From Blastococcus sp. CT_GayMR16 (GTDB lineage Bacteria; Actinomycetota; Actinomycetes; Mycobacteriales; Geodermatophilaceae), in contig NZ_SPQK01000009.1 of assembly GCF_004570875.1 (NCBI RefSeq), forward strand, positions 90,981-154,980: 64,000 nucleotides of DNA. The letters run 5' to 3'. This document shows positions 50,882-62,044 of the stretch, piece by piece. Positions within the stretch are counted from its first letter, which is position 1; each line of letters starts with the position of its first letter. The translations under genes and the position numbers were made by a program. A model generated the notes under the pieces. It did no database searches. It was not told the origin of the DNA and worked only from the letters and a program-made list of their open reading frames with translations.

Positions 50882-51901
50882 TCAGTCCCGACGTCCGGTG
50901 ATCTCCGGAGCCATCACGCCGATGATCCGCTGCAGGTCGTCGACCGAACCGAACTCGACGACGATGCGGCCCTTGGCCCGGCCGATCTGGATCTTGACCT
51001 TGGTCTCGAACCGATCGGAGAGCCGGGACCCCAGCTCCTCGACTCCCGGGGCGCTGATGTTGCGCGCGCGGCGCTTGGCCGTGGGCCGTTCGGTGGCGGC
51101 CATCGCGACGGCCTCCTCCGTGGCGCGGACGCTCATCCCCTCGGCGACGATCCGGGTCGCCAGCGCGTCCTGCGCCTCGGCGTCCGCCAGACCGAGTAGG
51201 GCGCGGGCGTGGCCGGCCGAGATCACGCCGGCGGCGACCCGCGTCTGCACCTTCACCGGCAGCTTCATGAGCCGGATCGTGTTCGTCACCTGCGAGCGGC
51301 TCCGGCCGATCTTGCTGGCCAGCTCCTCGTGGGTGGCGCCGAACTCCTCGAGCAACTGCTGGTAGGCGGCCGCCTCCTCGAGGGGGTTGAGCTGCACCCG
51401 GTGGATGTTCTCCAGCAGGGCGTCCCGGAGCATCGCGTCGTCGGTGGTGTCCCGGACGATGGCCGGCACGGTGTCCAGACCCGCGGCCCGGGCGGCGCGC
51501 AGCCGGCGCTCGCCCATGATGAGCTCGTAGCCGCCGTCCGGATTCTCGCGCACCACGATCGGCTGGAGCAGCCCGAACTCCCGCACGGAGTGACTGAGCT
51601 CCTCGAGTGACTCCTCGTCGAAGACCTGACGCGGCTGCTTCGGGTTGGGGACGACGTCCTCGACGGACACCTCGCGCAGCTGGGCACCCGGTACCCCGAG
51701 CGCACCCTCGGGCTCGGTGGCGCGCGCCGCCAGGGGCGCCGAGAACGGCGACGTCGTCGGGGGAGCGGGCACCAGGCTCACGGCCGGCGCGGACGTGCTC
51801 CCGCCGGCCTCGTCAGCACTCTCCGGCGCCGGCTCGGGGGCGGGCGCACTGGTGGGGATGAGTGCAGCCAGCCCTCGGCCCAGGCCGCCGCGCTTGGTCA
51901 T
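50882..51901 (-). CDS. parB: Chromosome partitioning protein ParB
   Basis: A 339-residue CTPase that loads on parS and spreads. Opens [14 protein letters not shown], then a disordered Pro/Ala-rich linker. The CTP/N-engagement domain has [35 protein letters not shown] and the [12 protein letters not shown] box. [20 protein letters not shown] leads to the DNA-binding helix-turn-helix ([24 protein letters not shown]) that reads parS. A C-terminal dimerisation domain ends [14 protein letters not shown]. Follows parA on the minus strand by 37 bp; GAGGAG Shine-Dalgarno before ATG 51901. Confidence 0.97.
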   Translation of the reverse strand: MTKRGGLGRGLAALIPTSAPAPEPAPESADEAGGSTSAPAVSLVPAPPTTSPFSAPLAARATEPEGALGVPGAQLREVSVEDVVPNPKQPRQVFDEESLEELSHSVREFGLLQPIVVRENPDGGYELIMGERRLRAARAAGLDTVPAIVRDTTDDAMLRDALLENIHRVQLNPLEEAAAYQQLLEEFGATHEELASKIGRSRSQVTNTIRLMKLPVKVQTRVAAGVISAGHARALLGLADAEAQDALATRIVAEGMSVRATEEAVAMAATERPTAKRRARNISAPGVEELGSRLSDRFETKVKIQIGRAKGRIVVEFGSVDDLQRIIGVMAPEITGRRD

Positions 51902-51938
51902 CGCCGCTCCTCGTTCACGGTGGGGATCGGGCTCGTGG

Positions 51939-53000
51939 TCACTGACTGTCCTGCCTGCGGTGGAGGTCGGCACCGGCGTCGCTCACGGAGAGGGCGGCGA
52001 CCGGGGGAGCCGGCGGAGTCGCGCGGCCGCCGGCCCGGTCGATGGGCGGCAGGTCGACGCCCCGCTCGGCGAGCTGGCGGGCCGCCTCGACATAGCTGGT
52101 GGAGCCGCGCGAGCCCGGGTCGTAGGTCAGCACCGACTGGCCGTAGCCCGGCGCCTCGGAGACACGGACGTTCCGGGGGATCACGGCCGGCAGGACGACG
52201 TCGCCGAAGTGGTTGCGCACCTCGTCGGCCACCTGGTCGGCGAGCTTCGTCCGGCCGTCGTACATCGTCAGCAGGATGGTCCGGACGGCGATCCCCGGAT
52301 TGAGGTGCTGGCGGACCAGGTCGATGTTGTTGAGCAGCTGGCCCAGACCTTCGAGCGCGTAGTACTCGCACTGGATGGGGATGAGCACCTCGTCGCCGGC
52401 CACCAGCGCGTTCAGCGTCAGCAGTCCCAAAGACGGCGGGCAGTCGATCAGCACGTAGTGCGGCCGCTGCTCGGGTGGGAGCCCGTGGACGTAGGCCTCG
52501 ATGGACCGCCGCAGGCGGTGCTCGCGGGCGACGACGGAGACCAGCTCGATCTCGGCGCCGGCGAGGTCGATCGTCGCGGGGACGCAGAGGAGCTTCGGGC
52601 TCGCCGTGGTCGGGTGGACCACCTCGGCCAGTGAGCTGTCGCCGACGAGGGCGTCGTAGACCGAGGGCGTCCCGACGGTGTGCTCGACGCCGAGCGCCGT
52701 GCTCGCATTGCCCTGCGGGTCGAGATCGATGACCAGGGTGCGGAGCCCGTAGAGGGCCAGCGCGACGCCGAGGTTCACCGTGGACGTCGTCTTGCCGACG
52801 CCGCCCTTCTGGTTGGCGATCGTGATGACGCGGATCCGGTTCGGCGCGGGGAAAGGCTCCTGGTCAGCGGCGTGGAGCACGCGGGTCGCGCGCATCGCCT
52901 CCATCGCGATCGGACTGTCGAAGTCCGCCATCCCGCTGGACGCCGCGGCTGACTGATCAGCGGCGAGGCTGCTGCGCAGCCGCTCGCCCGGGTCGGTCAT
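51939..53000 (-). CDS. parA: Chromosome partitioning ATPase ParA
   Basis: A 353-residue Walker-type ATPase that positions the origin with ParB. An N-terminal extension (residues 1-55) precedes the deviant Walker [17 protein letters not shown] (Lys65, Lys70). Then [11 protein letters not shown] (Walker A'), [19 protein letters not shown] (Walker B) and a long C-terminal helix region with [38 protein letters not shown] start at ATG 53000 (GGAGGGATCC upstream). Three parS sites lie immediately upstream. Forms an operon with parB and probably rsmG. Confidence 0.97.
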   Translation of the reverse strand: MTDPGERLRSSLAADQSAAASSGMADFDSPIAMEAMRATRVLHAADQEPFPAPNRIRVITIANQKGGVGKTTSTVNLGVALALYGLRTLVIDLDPQGNASTALGVEHTVGTPSVYDALVGDSSLAEVVHPTTASPKLLCVPATIDLAGAEIELVSVVAREHRLRRSIEAYVHGLPPEQRPHYVLIDCPPSLGLLTLNALVAGDEVLIPIQCEYYALEGLGQLLNNIDLVRQHLNPGIAVRTILLTMYDGRTKLADQVADEVRNHFGDVVLPAVIPRNVRVSEAPGYGQSVLTYDPGSRGSTSYVEAARQLAERGVDLPPIDRAGGRATPPAPPVAALSVSDAGADLHRRQDSQ

Positions 53001-53055
53001 CGCGGATCCCTCCTGCATCGCCGTGTCACACGCATCGCCGTCTCACGCGCTCGCC

Positions 53056-53133
53056 GTTTCACGTGGATCAGTCTTCCGTGCGATCCGTTTCACGTGGAAC
53101 GGGTCGGACGGCTGTAGCTGTTCCACGTGGAAC
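53056..53133. promoter_or_regulatory. Cluster of three parS sites upstream of parA
   Basis: GTTTCACGTGGATC (53056-53069), GTTTCACGTGGAAC (53087-53100) and GTTCCACGTGGAAC (53120-53133), spaced 31 and 33 bp, about three helical turns. These are near-copies of the actinobacterial parS consensus, lying between rsmG and parA; ParB bound here may also control parAB. Confidence 0.92.
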
Positions 53134-53163
53134 GGCGCATCGGCGCGCTCCGGAGAGTCGCCG

Positions 53164-53844
53164 TCACCGTGGTCCGCGCGTCATGACCACCACGGTAGTG
53201 GCAGCGTCCCCGAGGCCCGCACCGACAGCCCGCGGATGTATGTCACGCATGCCCGCGGCCTCGAGTTCGGGGACCAGGGACGGCAACGCCGCGAGTGCGC
53301 TCGCCCCCACGAGAGCGACGAGCTGAGTGCCCGGGCGCATCAGCCCGCGGCACCAGCCCACCAGCCGCGGGAGCGGGGCGACCGCCCGAGCGGTGACGAC
53401 GTCGACCGGGCCAACGGCCGTGGCGACCGACCGCTCCTCGGCGCGGCCCCGGACGACCCGCCAGCGCAGCCCGGCCGGAACGGCGAGCCCGGTCACGACC
53501 TCCTCGAGGAACTCCACCCGGCGGGCCATCGGCTCGACCAGCGTCAGCTCGATGTCCGGCCGGGCGAGCCCGAGCGGGATGCCGGGCAGCCCCGCGCCGC
53601 TGCCCACGTCGACGACACGGGCGTTCGCCGGCACGGCCTCGGCCACGGCGGCGCTGTTGAGCATGTGCCGCTCCCACAGCCGGGGCACCTCGCGCGGCCC
53701 GATCAGCCCCCGCGTGACCCCGTCGGACGCCAGCCGGTCCACGTACTCGGTCGCGACCCCGAGCAGCGCTCCGAAGACCTCGGCCGCACTCTCGGGCGGC
53801 GGGGGACTGCCGACGTCCTCAGGACCGGTGCTCTGCTCGGTCAC
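53164..53844 (-). CDS. rsmG: 16S rRNA (guanine-527-N7)-methyltransferase
   Basis: A 226-residue SAM enzyme modifying G527 of 16S rRNA. SAM site VVDVGSGAGLPGIPLGLARPDIELTLVEPM near residue 74; catalytic-domain segments FLEEVVTGLAVPAGLRWRVVRGRAEE and VDVVTARAVAPLPRLVGWC. C-terminal LEAAGMRDIHPRAVGAGLGDAATTVVVMTR. Known as gidB by its place beside parA. GTG 53844 overlaps the jag stop (GTGA). Confidence 0.96.
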   Translation of the reverse strand: MTEQSTGPEDVGSPPPPESAAEVFGALLGVATEYVDRLASDGVTRGLIGPREVPRLWERHMLNSAAVAEAVPANARVVDVGSGAGLPGIPLGLARPDIELTLVEPMARRVEFLEEVVTGLAVPAGLRWRVVRGRAEERSVATAVGPVDVVTARAVAPLPRLVGWCRGLMRPGTQLVALVGASALAALPSLVPELEAAGMRDIHPRAVGAGLGDAATTVVVMTRGPR

Positions 53845-54494
53845 TTGTCGGGCAGGACCACGACTCGACGGTTCGGCTCCTCGCCCTCCGACTCGCTGTG
53901 CACGCCGGTGACCGAGGCGATGACGTCGTGGACGACCTTGCGCTCGAACGGGTTCATCGGCGCGAGCCGCTCGGGCTGACCGCTCGAGCCCACGCGGCGG
54001 GCGGTCTCCCCGGCCAGCGCCGTGAGGTCGGCCCGGCGCTTCGCGCGGAACTCACCGACGTCCAGCATGAGCCGGCTCCGGACGCCGGTGGACTGGGCCA
54101 CTGCGAGCCGGGTCAGCTCCTGCAGGGCCTCCAGCGTGGCACCACCCGGCCCGATCAGGTCGTTCAGGCGGCCACCGACGATCGCGACCGAGGCGCGGTC
54201 GCCTTCCACGTCGAGGTCGATGTCCCCGTCCACGTCGAGGATGTCCAGCAGACGCTCGAGGTAGTCCCCGGCGACGTCGCCCTCGCGAACGAGCGGGTCG
54301 TCGCCCGACTTCCCGCCGTCCTCGTCCGGCTCATCAGCCTCATCGACCTCATCCGTGTCGTCGTCGACGGGCTCGACGACGGCGTCATCGCTGGCGAGGT
54401 CGGCATCGGGCAGGGCCGGCTCCCCGTCGCCGTCCTCGGTGTCGAGAGCGGGATCGGAGAGAGCGGTGTCGGACGGGTGCTGCGGTGCACTCAC
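53841..54494 (-). CDS. jag: Jag/KhpB RNA-binding protein (KH and R3H domains)
   Basis: A 217-residue protein. Residues 1-75 are highly acidic (DDDTDEVDEADEPDEDGG) and disordered. The KH domain follows: YLERLLDILDVDGDIDLDVEG, VAIVGGRLNDLIGPGGATLEALQELTRLA. The C-terminal R3H domain has RRADLTALAGETARRV, RLAPMNPFERKVVHDVIASVTGVHSESEGEEPNRRVV. Partners YidC in position and in small-RNA/cell-wall regulation in other bacteria. GTG start. rsmG overlaps its end. Confidence 0.94.
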   Translation of the reverse strand: MSAPQHPSDTALSDPALDTEDGDGEPALPDADLASDDAVVEPVDDDTDEVDEADEPDEDGGKSGDDPLVREGDVAGDYLERLLDILDVDGDIDLDVEGDRASVAIVGGRLNDLIGPGGATLEALQELTRLAVAQSTGVRSRLMLDVGEFRAKRRADLTALAGETARRVGSSGQPERLAPMNPFERKVVHDVIASVTGVHSESEGEEPNRRVVVLPDK

Positions 54495-54602
54495 GGAGTT
54501 CCTCCCAGGTCGGGGGCGGGCGGCCGGGCTTCCCCGGTGGTCGATGCGCCGGTCGGTCCGGCGGTGGTGCGGGTCGTCTGGTGCGGGGCCGGCGCGCGCC
54601 GG

Positions 54603-55655
54603 TCAGCGGCGCTTGCGCTTCCCACGGTTCTGCGGCGTCTGGCCTGGCTTCGGCGCTGCGCCGGACGGACCCGCCGTCGGAGTGCCGTCGACAGGGTCGG
54701 CCTGCGGAGCACTGCCGTTGGCAGCAGCCGTGCCGTCGGGTGCGGCCGGGCCGCCGGTGCCGGTCACGGACGTCGTCGGGCCACCGGGCTTCGGGCGCAC
54801 CGGCTTGGCGCCCGGCTTCGGCGCGAGGGTGCGCGGGTCGACGACCGGCTTGTCCACGGCGGCCTTCGCCTTGGCGGCGTCGGAGCCGGGCGGCGGCAGC
54901 TTCCGGAGGATGAAGAACTGCTGGCCCAGCGTCCACAGGTTGTTGGTGAACCAGTACAGGAGGACGCCGATGGGGAAGAAGAAGCCGGAGACGAAGAGGC
55001 TCAGCGGCATGCCGTAGAGCAGCAGCCGCTGGACGGTGGCCGCCTGGCCCTCGACCGGACCGGACCGCTTCATGATCTGCTTCTGCGTGAAGAACGTGGT
55101 CACGCACATGATCACGATCAGGACCATCGCGACGATGCGGATGTCCCGGTACGTGGCGATCTCCAGGATCGCGTCCTGCTTGGCACCCACCATGTTGAAC
55201 GAGGCGGAGATGGGGGCACCGAACAGCTTGGCCCGGGCCGCCTGATCGGTGAGGGTGTCGTCCCAGCTGTACAGACCGTCGGCACCAGGCGCCAGCCGGC
55301 GCAGCACGTGGAAGAGGGACAGGAAGACCGGGATCTGCGGGAGGATCGGCAGGCAACCGGCCAGCGGGTTGACCCCGCGCTCCTTCTGCAGCGCCATCAT
55401 CGCCTGGCTCATGCCCTGGCGGTCGCTGCCGTACTGCTTACGGAGCTTCGCGATCTCCGGCTGGAGCTCCTGCATCGCCCGCTGCGACTTCACCTGCTTG
55501 ACGAACAGCGGGAACAGGATCAGCCGGACGGTGACGACCAGGAACATGATCGACAGCGCCCAGGTGATGCCGCCTGCGGGGTCCAGGAAGGTGGAGAACA
55601 GGGCGTGCCACTGCTTCATCACCCACGAGATCGCGGTGTACAGCCAGTCAAGCAA
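54603..55655 (-). CDS. yidC: Membrane protein insertase YidC
   Basis: A 350-residue insertase. Conserved core: [45 protein letters not shown] (with the groove Arg in VRLIL), then [21 protein letters not shown]. Later helices are [24 protein letters not shown] and [36 protein letters not shown]. The C-tail is Pro/Ala/Gly-rich and ends in a basic cluster (NRGKRKRR), for the ribosome. Start is TTG 55655 ([11 protein letters not shown]), 8 nt inside the yidD end. The Shine-Dalgarno GGAGG is part of a self-complementary GGAGG-AGT-CCTCC. Confidence 0.95.
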   Translation of the reverse strand: MLDWLYTAISWVMKQWHALFSTFLDPAGGITWALSIMFLVVTVRLILFPLFVKQVKSQRAMQELQPEIAKLRKQYGSDRQGMSQAMMALQKERGVNPLAGCLPILPQIPVFLSLFHVLRRLAPGADGLYSWDDTLTDQAARAKLFGAPISASFNMVGAKQDAILEIATYRDIRIVAMVLIVIMCVTTFFTQKQIMKRSGPVEGQAATVQRLLLYGMPLSLFVSGFFFPIGVLLYWFTNNLWTLGQQFFILRKLPPPGSDAAKAKAAVDKPVVDPRTLAPKPGAKPVRPKPGGPTTSVTGTGGPAAPDGTAAANGSAPQADPVDGTPTAGPSGAAPKPGQTPQNRGKRKRR

Positions 55656-56019
55656 CGGAGGACTCCTCCTGAGGGGTCCGGCGCGGGGCCGGCGGGGTGG
55701 CTCGTTCGGTACTGCGGTCACCGCGGGTCTGCGCAGCCTGCGGAGTGGCCGCCCGCGTTGTGCTCGACGAGTGGCTGACGTCTCCGGTTCCGGGAGACGG
55801 ACGCCGCTCGGGCACGAGGTCGACACCGCCGGGGTGCCAGGGGGCGCACTTTCCCAGCCGGCGCACCGCCAGCCAGGTCCCCCGGCCGGCGCCGTGACGG
55901 GCGATGGCCTCCGCGGCGTAGGCGCTGCAGGTCGGGTGGAACCGGCACCGCGGTGGCAGCGCCGGACTGATCGCACGCGAGTAGAAGCCGATCAGGCGCA
56001 GCAACACACGGCCGATCAT
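55648..56019 (-). CDS. yidD: Membrane protein insertion efficiency factor YidD
   Basis: A 123-residue membrane-associated protein. Core residues 1-75: [65 protein letters not shown], with the conserved Cys residues. The last 50 residues are Pro/Ser/Thr-rich and unusual for the family's ~70-110 length; they overlap the yidC translation start signals. ATGA overlap with rnpA. Confidence 0.94.
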   Translation of the reverse strand: MIGRVLLRLIGFYSRAISPALPPRCRFHPTCSAYAAEAIARHGAGRGTWLAVRRLGKCAPWHPGGVDLVPERRPSPGTGDVSHSSSTTRAATPQAAQTRGDRSTERATPPAPRRTPQEESSVA

Positions 56020-56399
56020 CGCGGCGTCACCGGCTCGCCCAGCAGCCGGTCCAGGCCCGCGACCAGGTCGCGCCGCAGCAGGGTCGATTCCGCGTCGGCG
56101 GCCTCGGGACGGGCTCGCACCACCAGGTCGGCGGTGACGGGCAGGCGATGCAGTTCCGCGGCGACGACCGCGCGCAGTCGCCGCGTCACGCGGTGGCGGA
56201 CCACGGAGTTGCCGACGGCCTTGCCGACCACGAAACCGGCCCGCGCACCGGACGGCGGGACACGGTCACCGCCGCCCGACTGCTCGGGCCGCTCGGGGAG
56301 GAAGTGGAGCACCATGGTCGGCCGCCCGGCGCGCCGGCCGGACCGGACGACCGTGGTGAACTCCGGACGCCGGCGCAGGCGTGCCTGCGCGGGCAACAC
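56016..56399 (-). CDS. rnpA: Ribonuclease P protein component
   Basis: A 127-residue protein subunit of RNase P, which matures tRNA 5' ends. Signature segment [25 protein letters not shown] (the RNR motif is [13 protein letters not shown]). N-term [26 protein letters not shown] start one base after the rpmH stop. Overlaps yidD by 4 bp. Confidence 0.96.
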   Translation of the reverse strand: MLPAQARLRRRPEFTTVVRSGRRAGRPTMVLHFLPERPEQSGGGDRVPPSGARAGFVVGKAVGNSVVRHRVTRRLRAVVAAELHRLPVTADLVVRARPEAADAESTLLRRDLVAGLDRLLGEPVTPR

Positions 56400-56400
56400 G

Positions 56401-56538
56401 TCAGGCGGAGAGCTTCTCGCGACCCTTGCGCCGACGGCCGGCGAGGATCGACCGGCCCGCGCGGGTACGCATCCGCAGCCGGAACCCGTGGGTCTTCGAC
56501 CGACGACGGTTGTTCGGCTGGAACGTGCGCTTGCTCAC
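56401..56538 (-). CDS. rpmH: 50S ribosomal protein L34
   Basis: A 45-residue basic protein, read from GTG 56538: [19 protein letters not shown], then [23 protein letters not shown]. Every family residue is present. Start codon GTG is preceded by GGGAGTACCTC. First gene of the rpmH-rnpA-yidD-yidC operon, transcribed away from dnaA, as in nearly all bacteria. Confidence 0.98.
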   Translation of the reverse strand: MSKRTFQPNNRRRSKTHGFRLRMRTRAGRSILAGRRRKGREKLSA

Positions 56539-57195
56539 GAGGTACTCCCACTACACGACATCGGCGGTGCACACCCGCCGGTGGGCGGATGTGCGCGGGC
56601 GGTCGGGGTGCACGTCATCGCGCGATCCCCGGCGACCCGGAAGTTGGTCACCGCGGCCGGAACGCACCACGACACCACCCGGAGTCGAGCTGAGACACGG
56701 GTAGTGACGGGCGGACCCGTCCACAGACTCCAGCCAGCATAACCGAGGAAACGCCATGTCCGACGACCGGGCGGATCCCGACCGCCCATGGTCCACCCGC
56801 AGGCGTCCGGGAGGGTGGCAGCACGCCGAGCCGACGCGCCCGGGCGACGTCCCCGATCGTTGCCGGGCTGTGGACGGGGCTGTTAGCGTCGCCGTCGCTC
56901 CGCGTTGGACGTCAGGGTCACGACGCGTGGGCCGACCCCGTCGGTCAACCGACCGCCGTATCGCCCGTTCACCCGCCCGAACCGCTCGTCGACCTGCAGG
57001 AATGCGGATCGGCGTCGGACTCGGCGCGGCACCTGGCACGACGTCCCGCCGGCCGTGCACAGCCTGTGGACACCGGTGTGGAACCAGTGCGGAAGCGCGT
57101 CCACAGCCGGTGCCGTAGACCTGGGACGGAACGAGCGGTCGCGCCGGAGGTACCGGGAGCGGCCAGGGGTCGACAGCATGGGGAGGAAGTACGGC
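56539..57195. other. rpmH-dnaA intergenic region with DnaA boxes
   Basis: 657 bp with no convincing gene. DnaA-box-like nonamers: CCGTCCACA (plus, 56717-56725), TGTGGACGG (56869-56877, minus), TGTGGACAC (57065-57073, minus), GCGTCCACA (57097-57105, plus). These fit autoregulation of dnaA. Promoters for both rpmH (leftward) and dnaA (rightward) must lie here; I could not fix them by eye. Confidence 0.6.
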
Positions 57196-58932
57196 ATGGC
57201 CGATGCCACGCTGGACCTGGCGACCGTCTGGGACCAGATCCGCGAGCGGCTGGCGACGAGCCTGTCCCCTCAGCAGAACGCGATGCTGAACCTCACCCGC
57301 CCCCTGGGGCTGGTCGAGGACACCGCGGTTCTCGCCGCCCCGAACGAGTTCACCCAGACCGTCCTCGAGTCCCGCATGCGCCGCGTCCTCGCCGAGGCGC
57401 TGTCCGAGCAGTTCGGCCGCGACATCCGCGTCGCCGTCCAGCTCGAGGACGCGCCGGCGGAGGCACCGGAGGAGGACCGCGACACGGAGCCGACCCGCCG
57501 TCCGTGGTCGGCGGCCGAGGCGCAGCGCGCCGAGGAGGACCGGGCCAGCCGGGATCGGGTCGACGACGGCCGGAGTGCTTTCGGCGTGCGGGCCGACGCC
57601 GTGGGCTCGGCCCCCTGGGACCGCGACTCCGGCGGCGAGGAGCCGGCCCGCGGCCCCTCGGAGGTCCGCGAGCTGCGCCCCGTCGACCGCGGCGCCCCGG
57701 AGGACTGGGCCACCACCACCTGGGGAGCCGGCGCCGACAGCAACCCGGGCGACCGTGGTTGGGGCGGCGACGGCCGCTCGGCCGAGGTCCTGCCCTTCGA
57801 CCTGGACGGACCCGGGGGAGACCAGCGGGCCCGGGCCGGAGGCGGCAGTGCCGGCAACAGGGGACGCCGTCCCGAGCCCGGTCGCCCGTCGGGCATGGAC
57901 CAGGGGCTGAACCCCAAGTACGTCTTCGACTCCTTCGTCATCGGCAACAGCAACCGGTTCGCGCACGCCGCGGCCGTCGCCGTGGCCGAGGCTCCCGCTC
58001 GCGCCTACAACCCGCTGTTCATCTACGGCGAGTCCGGGCTGGGCAAGACCCACCTGCTGCACGCGATCGGCCACTACGCGGCGCGCATGTTCCCGAACGT
58101 GAAGGTGCGCTACGTCAGCACCGAGGAGTTCACCAACGAGTTCATCAACCTGGTGCACTCCGGCCGGGCCGAGGACTTCCGCCGTCGCTACCGGGACATC
58201 GACTTCCTGCTGATCGACGACATCCAGTTCCTCGAGCGGGCCGAGCGGACGCAGGAGGAGTTCTTCCACACGTTCAACACGCTGCACAACGCCAGCAAGC
58301 AGATCGTCATCACCTCCGACCGCGCGCCCAAGAAGCTCACGACGCTGGAGGACCGGCTGCGCACACGCTTCGAGTGGGGCCTGATCACCGACGTCCAGGC
58401 GCCCGACCTCGAGACCCGCATCGCGATCCTGCGGAAGAAGGCCTGGGGCGAGCGGCTGCAGGTGCCCGACCCGGTCCTGGAGTTCATCGCGAGCAAGGTG
58501 CAGACGAACATCCGCGAGCTCGAGGGTGCCCTGATCCGGGTCACCGCCTTCGCCAGCCTGAACAAGCAGCAGGTCGACCTGTCGCTGGCCGAACTCGTGC
58601 TGAAGGACCTGATCAGCGACGAGCAGGGCCCGCAGATCACCGCGGCGATCATCATGGCGGCGACCGCGGAGTACTTCACCGTGACGATGGAGGAGCTCCA
58701 GGGCGCCAACCGCAGCCGCACGCTGGTCAACGCGCGGCAGATCGCGATGTACCTGTGCCGCGAGCTCACCGAGCTGTCGCTGCCGCGCATCGGCGCCTCG
58801 TTCGGCGGCAAGGACCACACCACGGTCATGCACGCGGTCAAGAAGATCACCAACCTGATGAGCGAGCGCCGCGCGACCTACACCCAGGTCACCGAGCTCA
58901 CCGCCCGCATCAAGAGCCGCGCCCGGCAGTGA
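57196..58932 (+). CDS. dnaA: Chromosomal replication initiator DnaA
   Basis: A 578-residue AAA+ initiator. Domain [24 protein letters not shown]. Domain II is a long Gly/Arg/Asp-rich linker (about residues 95-232). Domain III has Walker [16 protein letters not shown] at 278-292, Walker [10 protein letters not shown] and sensor [10 protein letters not shown]. Domain IV has the DnaA signature [14 protein letters not shown] near 538. ATG 57196 is chosen over ATG 57178 because GGGAGGAAG sits 6-7 nt before it and family sequence starts right there. The long domain II is typical of high-GC actinobacteria. Confidence 0.98.
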   Translation: MADATLDLATVWDQIRERLATSLSPQQNAMLNLTRPLGLVEDTAVLAAPNEFTQTVLESRMRRVLAEALSEQFGRDIRVAVQLEDAPAEAPEEDRDTEPTRRPWSAAEAQRAEEDRASRDRVDDGRSAFGVRADAVGSAPWDRDSGGEEPARGPSEVRELRPVDRGAPEDWATTTWGAGADSNPGDRGWGGDGRSAEVLPFDLDGPGGDQRARAGGGSAGNRGRRPEPGRPSGMDQGLNPKYVFDSFVIGNSNRFAHAAAVAVAEAPARAYNPLFIYGESGLGKTHLLHAIGHYAARMFPNVKVRYVSTEEFTNEFINLVHSGRAEDFRRRYRDIDFLLIDDIQFLERAERTQEEFFHTFNTLHNASKQIVITSDRAPKKLTTLEDRLRTRFEWGLITDVQAPDLETRIAILRKKAWGERLQVPDPVLEFIASKVQTNIRELEGALIRVTAFASLNKQQVDLSLAELVLKDLISDEQGPQITAAIIMAATAEYFTVTMEELQGANRSRTLVNARQIAMYLCRELTELSLPRIGASFGGKDHTTVMHAVKKITNLMSERRATYTQVTELTARIKSRARQ

Positions 58933-59742
58933 CATTGCGGTCCGCCGGACCGCACCGCCGCGGGTGCTCGGCTGCTCGGCCGGACACCCTGCGTCAACCC
59001 TCGCGCCGGTCGCTGTCCACAGCCGTGTGGACGAGTCGACACGGCTGTCGGGCCGATCTGCACGGTGACAGTCGGCTACCGGCCGGTGACCACGGTCGAC
59101 TCGTCGAGAAGTTGTCCCCAGGAATGTGCACAGGTTGGGGAGATCTCGTGTGTGCCAGGTCACTTCCGGTCACCGCCGGACAATTCCGGTCGCGAGAGTG
59201 CCGCTCCGCGATATCGCCGTCCGGCTCGTTGCCACCTGCCTGACCTGCGGTTATGGCGCATCGGTCGCTCATGTCCGCCGTCCCGCCTCGCACGGCGCCG
59301 CCGGCCCGGGCAGAGCCTGGGGACAGAGCAGGGAGTGGCAGGGGACAGGGGGTGGAGTGGCGGCGACCCCGGTGCACAACGGTCGGTTTGTCCACGTGTC
59401 GACAACAGGCAGAGGCTGACCACCCACAATGGGCCAACAGGTCGATTCGGGCCTTGAGCAGCGCGAAGGGGTCGGATCCCCAGCTTCCACACGTGTGATG
59501 ACGAGGATGAGTTAGTTATCTCGATGAATCCTTGAACCACACTCTGGGTGGGGACGCTCCGCTCGAGGGGCCTTCCAGGAGCAGAAATCTCCGAGGGGCC
59601 AGAGGTGCACCGGGCGTCCTCCGTGGGACCGGGGTTTCCCCCGGAGGGACCTCAACAGGCACGATGAGCACCGCACCGCGCCGGGGACACATCCGCCGTC
59701 GCCGGGCATCGAGGACGCTGACGAGATCGGGTGGGTCGAGAG
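58933..59742. other. oriC: Origin of replication (oriC) candidate
   Basis: 810 bp between dnaA and dnaN without a gene. DnaA-box-like nonamers (consensus TTGTCCACA): CTGTCCACA 59013 plus; TCGTCCACA 59026 minus; TTGTCCCCA 59112 plus; CTGTGCACA 59125 minus; CTGTCCCCA 59318 minus; CTGTCCCCT 59340 minus; TTGTCCACG 59388 plus and TTGTCGACA 59397 minus, abutting each other. A relatively AT-rich stretch (about 59505-59540) near the dnaN side could be the unwinding element. Position is the standard actinobacterial oriC. Confidence 0.85.
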
Positions 59743-60900
59743 ATGAAGTTCCGGGTGGCACGTGAGGTGCTCGCCGACGCCGTCGCCTGGACGGCGCGCA
59801 GCCTGCCGCCGCGCCCGTCGGTGCCCGTCCTCGCCGGGATCCTGCTCGAGGTCGACGGCAACCAGCTCTCGGTCTCGGGCTTCGACTACGAGGTGTCCGC
59901 ACGGGCCGAGGTCGACGTGCACGCCACCGAGGGCGGCCGCGTCCTCGTACCCGGCCGGCTGCTCGCCGAGATCACCCGGGCGCTGCCGCCGCATCCGGTG
60001 GAGATCACCGCCGAGGGGCCGCGGTTGTCCATCGCGTGCAGCAACGCCCGCTTCAGCCTGCCGACGCTGCCGGTCGAGGACTACCCCTCGCTGCCGTCCA
60101 TGCCGTCGTCGGCCGGGCTGGTCGACAGCGACGTCTTCGCCGAGGCGGTCAGTCAGGTCGCCGTCGCCGCCGGCCGCGACGACACCCTGCCGATGCTCAC
60201 CGGCGTCCGCCTGGAGATCGAGGACGACCTGATCACGCTCGCGGCGACCGACCGCTACCGGCTCGCCGTCCGTGAGTTCGCCTGGCGACCGGAGACGCCG
60301 GGGGTGTCCGCGGCCGTGCTGGTTCCCGCGCGCACGCTGGCCGACGCCGCCAAGACGCTGACCAGTGGTCCGGAGATCACCCTGTCGCTGTCGTCCGGCA
60401 GCTCGGGCGAGGGCATCCTGGGCCTGTCCGGCAAGGACCGGCAGACGACGACGCGACTGCTCGACGCCGAGTTCGTGAAGTACCGGGCGATCATGCCGAG
60501 CGAGTCCGCCGCGCACGCTCTCCTGCCGGTCGGGCTGTTCACCGACGCCGCCAAGCGCGTCGCCCTGGTCGCCGAGCGCGGCACCCCGCTGCGCTGCGAG
60601 TTCACCCCTGGTCAGGTGACGCTGCGGGCCGGCGGCACCGACGACGAGGGCCAGGCCGAGGAGCGTTGCGACGTGGAGTTCGACGGCGAGCCGCTGACCA
60701 TCGGCTTCAACCCGACGTTCCTGCTGGACGGGCTGGCGGCGGTGCACACCGAGCGGGCGCGGATGGACTTCACCAGTCCGCTCAAGCCCGCCGTCCTCTC
60801 GGGGGTCGACGAGCCGGCCACCGACGACGGGCAGAGCAAGCCGGCCGAGCGCCCCGGCAGCTACCGCTACCTGATCATGCCGGTGCGGCTGCCCGGATAA
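59743..60900 (+). CDS. dnaN: DNA polymerase III beta subunit (sliding clamp)
   Basis: A 385-residue ring clamp. Three repeated domains: KFRVAREVLADAVAWTARSLPPRPSVPVLAGILLEV; SDVFAEAVSQVAVAAGRDDTLPMLTGVRLEI with ITLAATDRYRLAVREF; and the last with GFNPTFLLDGLAAV and the end YRYLIMPVRLPG, the classic clamp C-terminus (peptide-binding pocket). ATG 59743 chosen over GTG 59731, as the family starts MKFRV. Confidence 0.98.
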   Translation: MKFRVAREVLADAVAWTARSLPPRPSVPVLAGILLEVDGNQLSVSGFDYEVSARAEVDVHATEGGRVLVPGRLLAEITRALPPHPVEITAEGPRLSIACSNARFSLPTLPVEDYPSLPSMPSSAGLVDSDVFAEAVSQVAVAAGRDDTLPMLTGVRLEIEDDLITLAATDRYRLAVREFAWRPETPGVSAAVLVPARTLADAAKTLTSGPEITLSLSSGSSGEGILGLSGKDRQTTTRLLDAEFVKYRAIMPSESAAHALLPVGLFTDAAKRVALVAERGTPLRCEFTPGQVTLRAGGTDDEGQAEERCDVEFDGEPLTIGFNPTFLLDGLAAVHTERARMDFTSPLKPAVLSGVDEPATDDGQSKPAERPGSYRYLIMPVRLPG

Positions 60901-60997
60901 GGAGAACCCTTCTGCCCCACCGCTCGCGGCCCCTGCAGGAGGGCCGCCCGCCGGGCACGATGACAGGCGAAGACGTCGCGACGAGAAGAGGGACATC

Positions 60998-61930
<933 letters not shown>

Positions 61931-61941
61931 GAAAGGACCAC

Positions 61942-62018
61942 CCTTCCCCCCACGCCTCGGGGAAGGACCCCGTCCTCCCCACCCCTCGCAGGCTCGGGGC
62001 GGTGCCCTGGACGGGGCC
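61942..62018 (+). repeat. Nested-stem intergenic element (copy B) after gnd
   Basis: A hairpin CCTTCCCC/GGGGAAGG (61942-61949 with 61959-61966) followed by the same nested structure as 17195: outer stem AAGG-A-CCCCGTCC (61963-61975) with GGACGGGGCC (62009-62018), inner CCCC/GGGG. Compared with copy A, paired bases differ in matched fashion. Probable gnd terminator. Confidence 0.65.
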
Positions 62019-62044
62019 TGCCGTGCAGGGCGGCCGTTCCTGAC

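Noticed and set aside
56551..59163. An 870-codon minus-strand open frame opposite dnaA
   Set aside because: It is antisense to dnaA with no recognisable domain; the dnaA frame carries every family motif.
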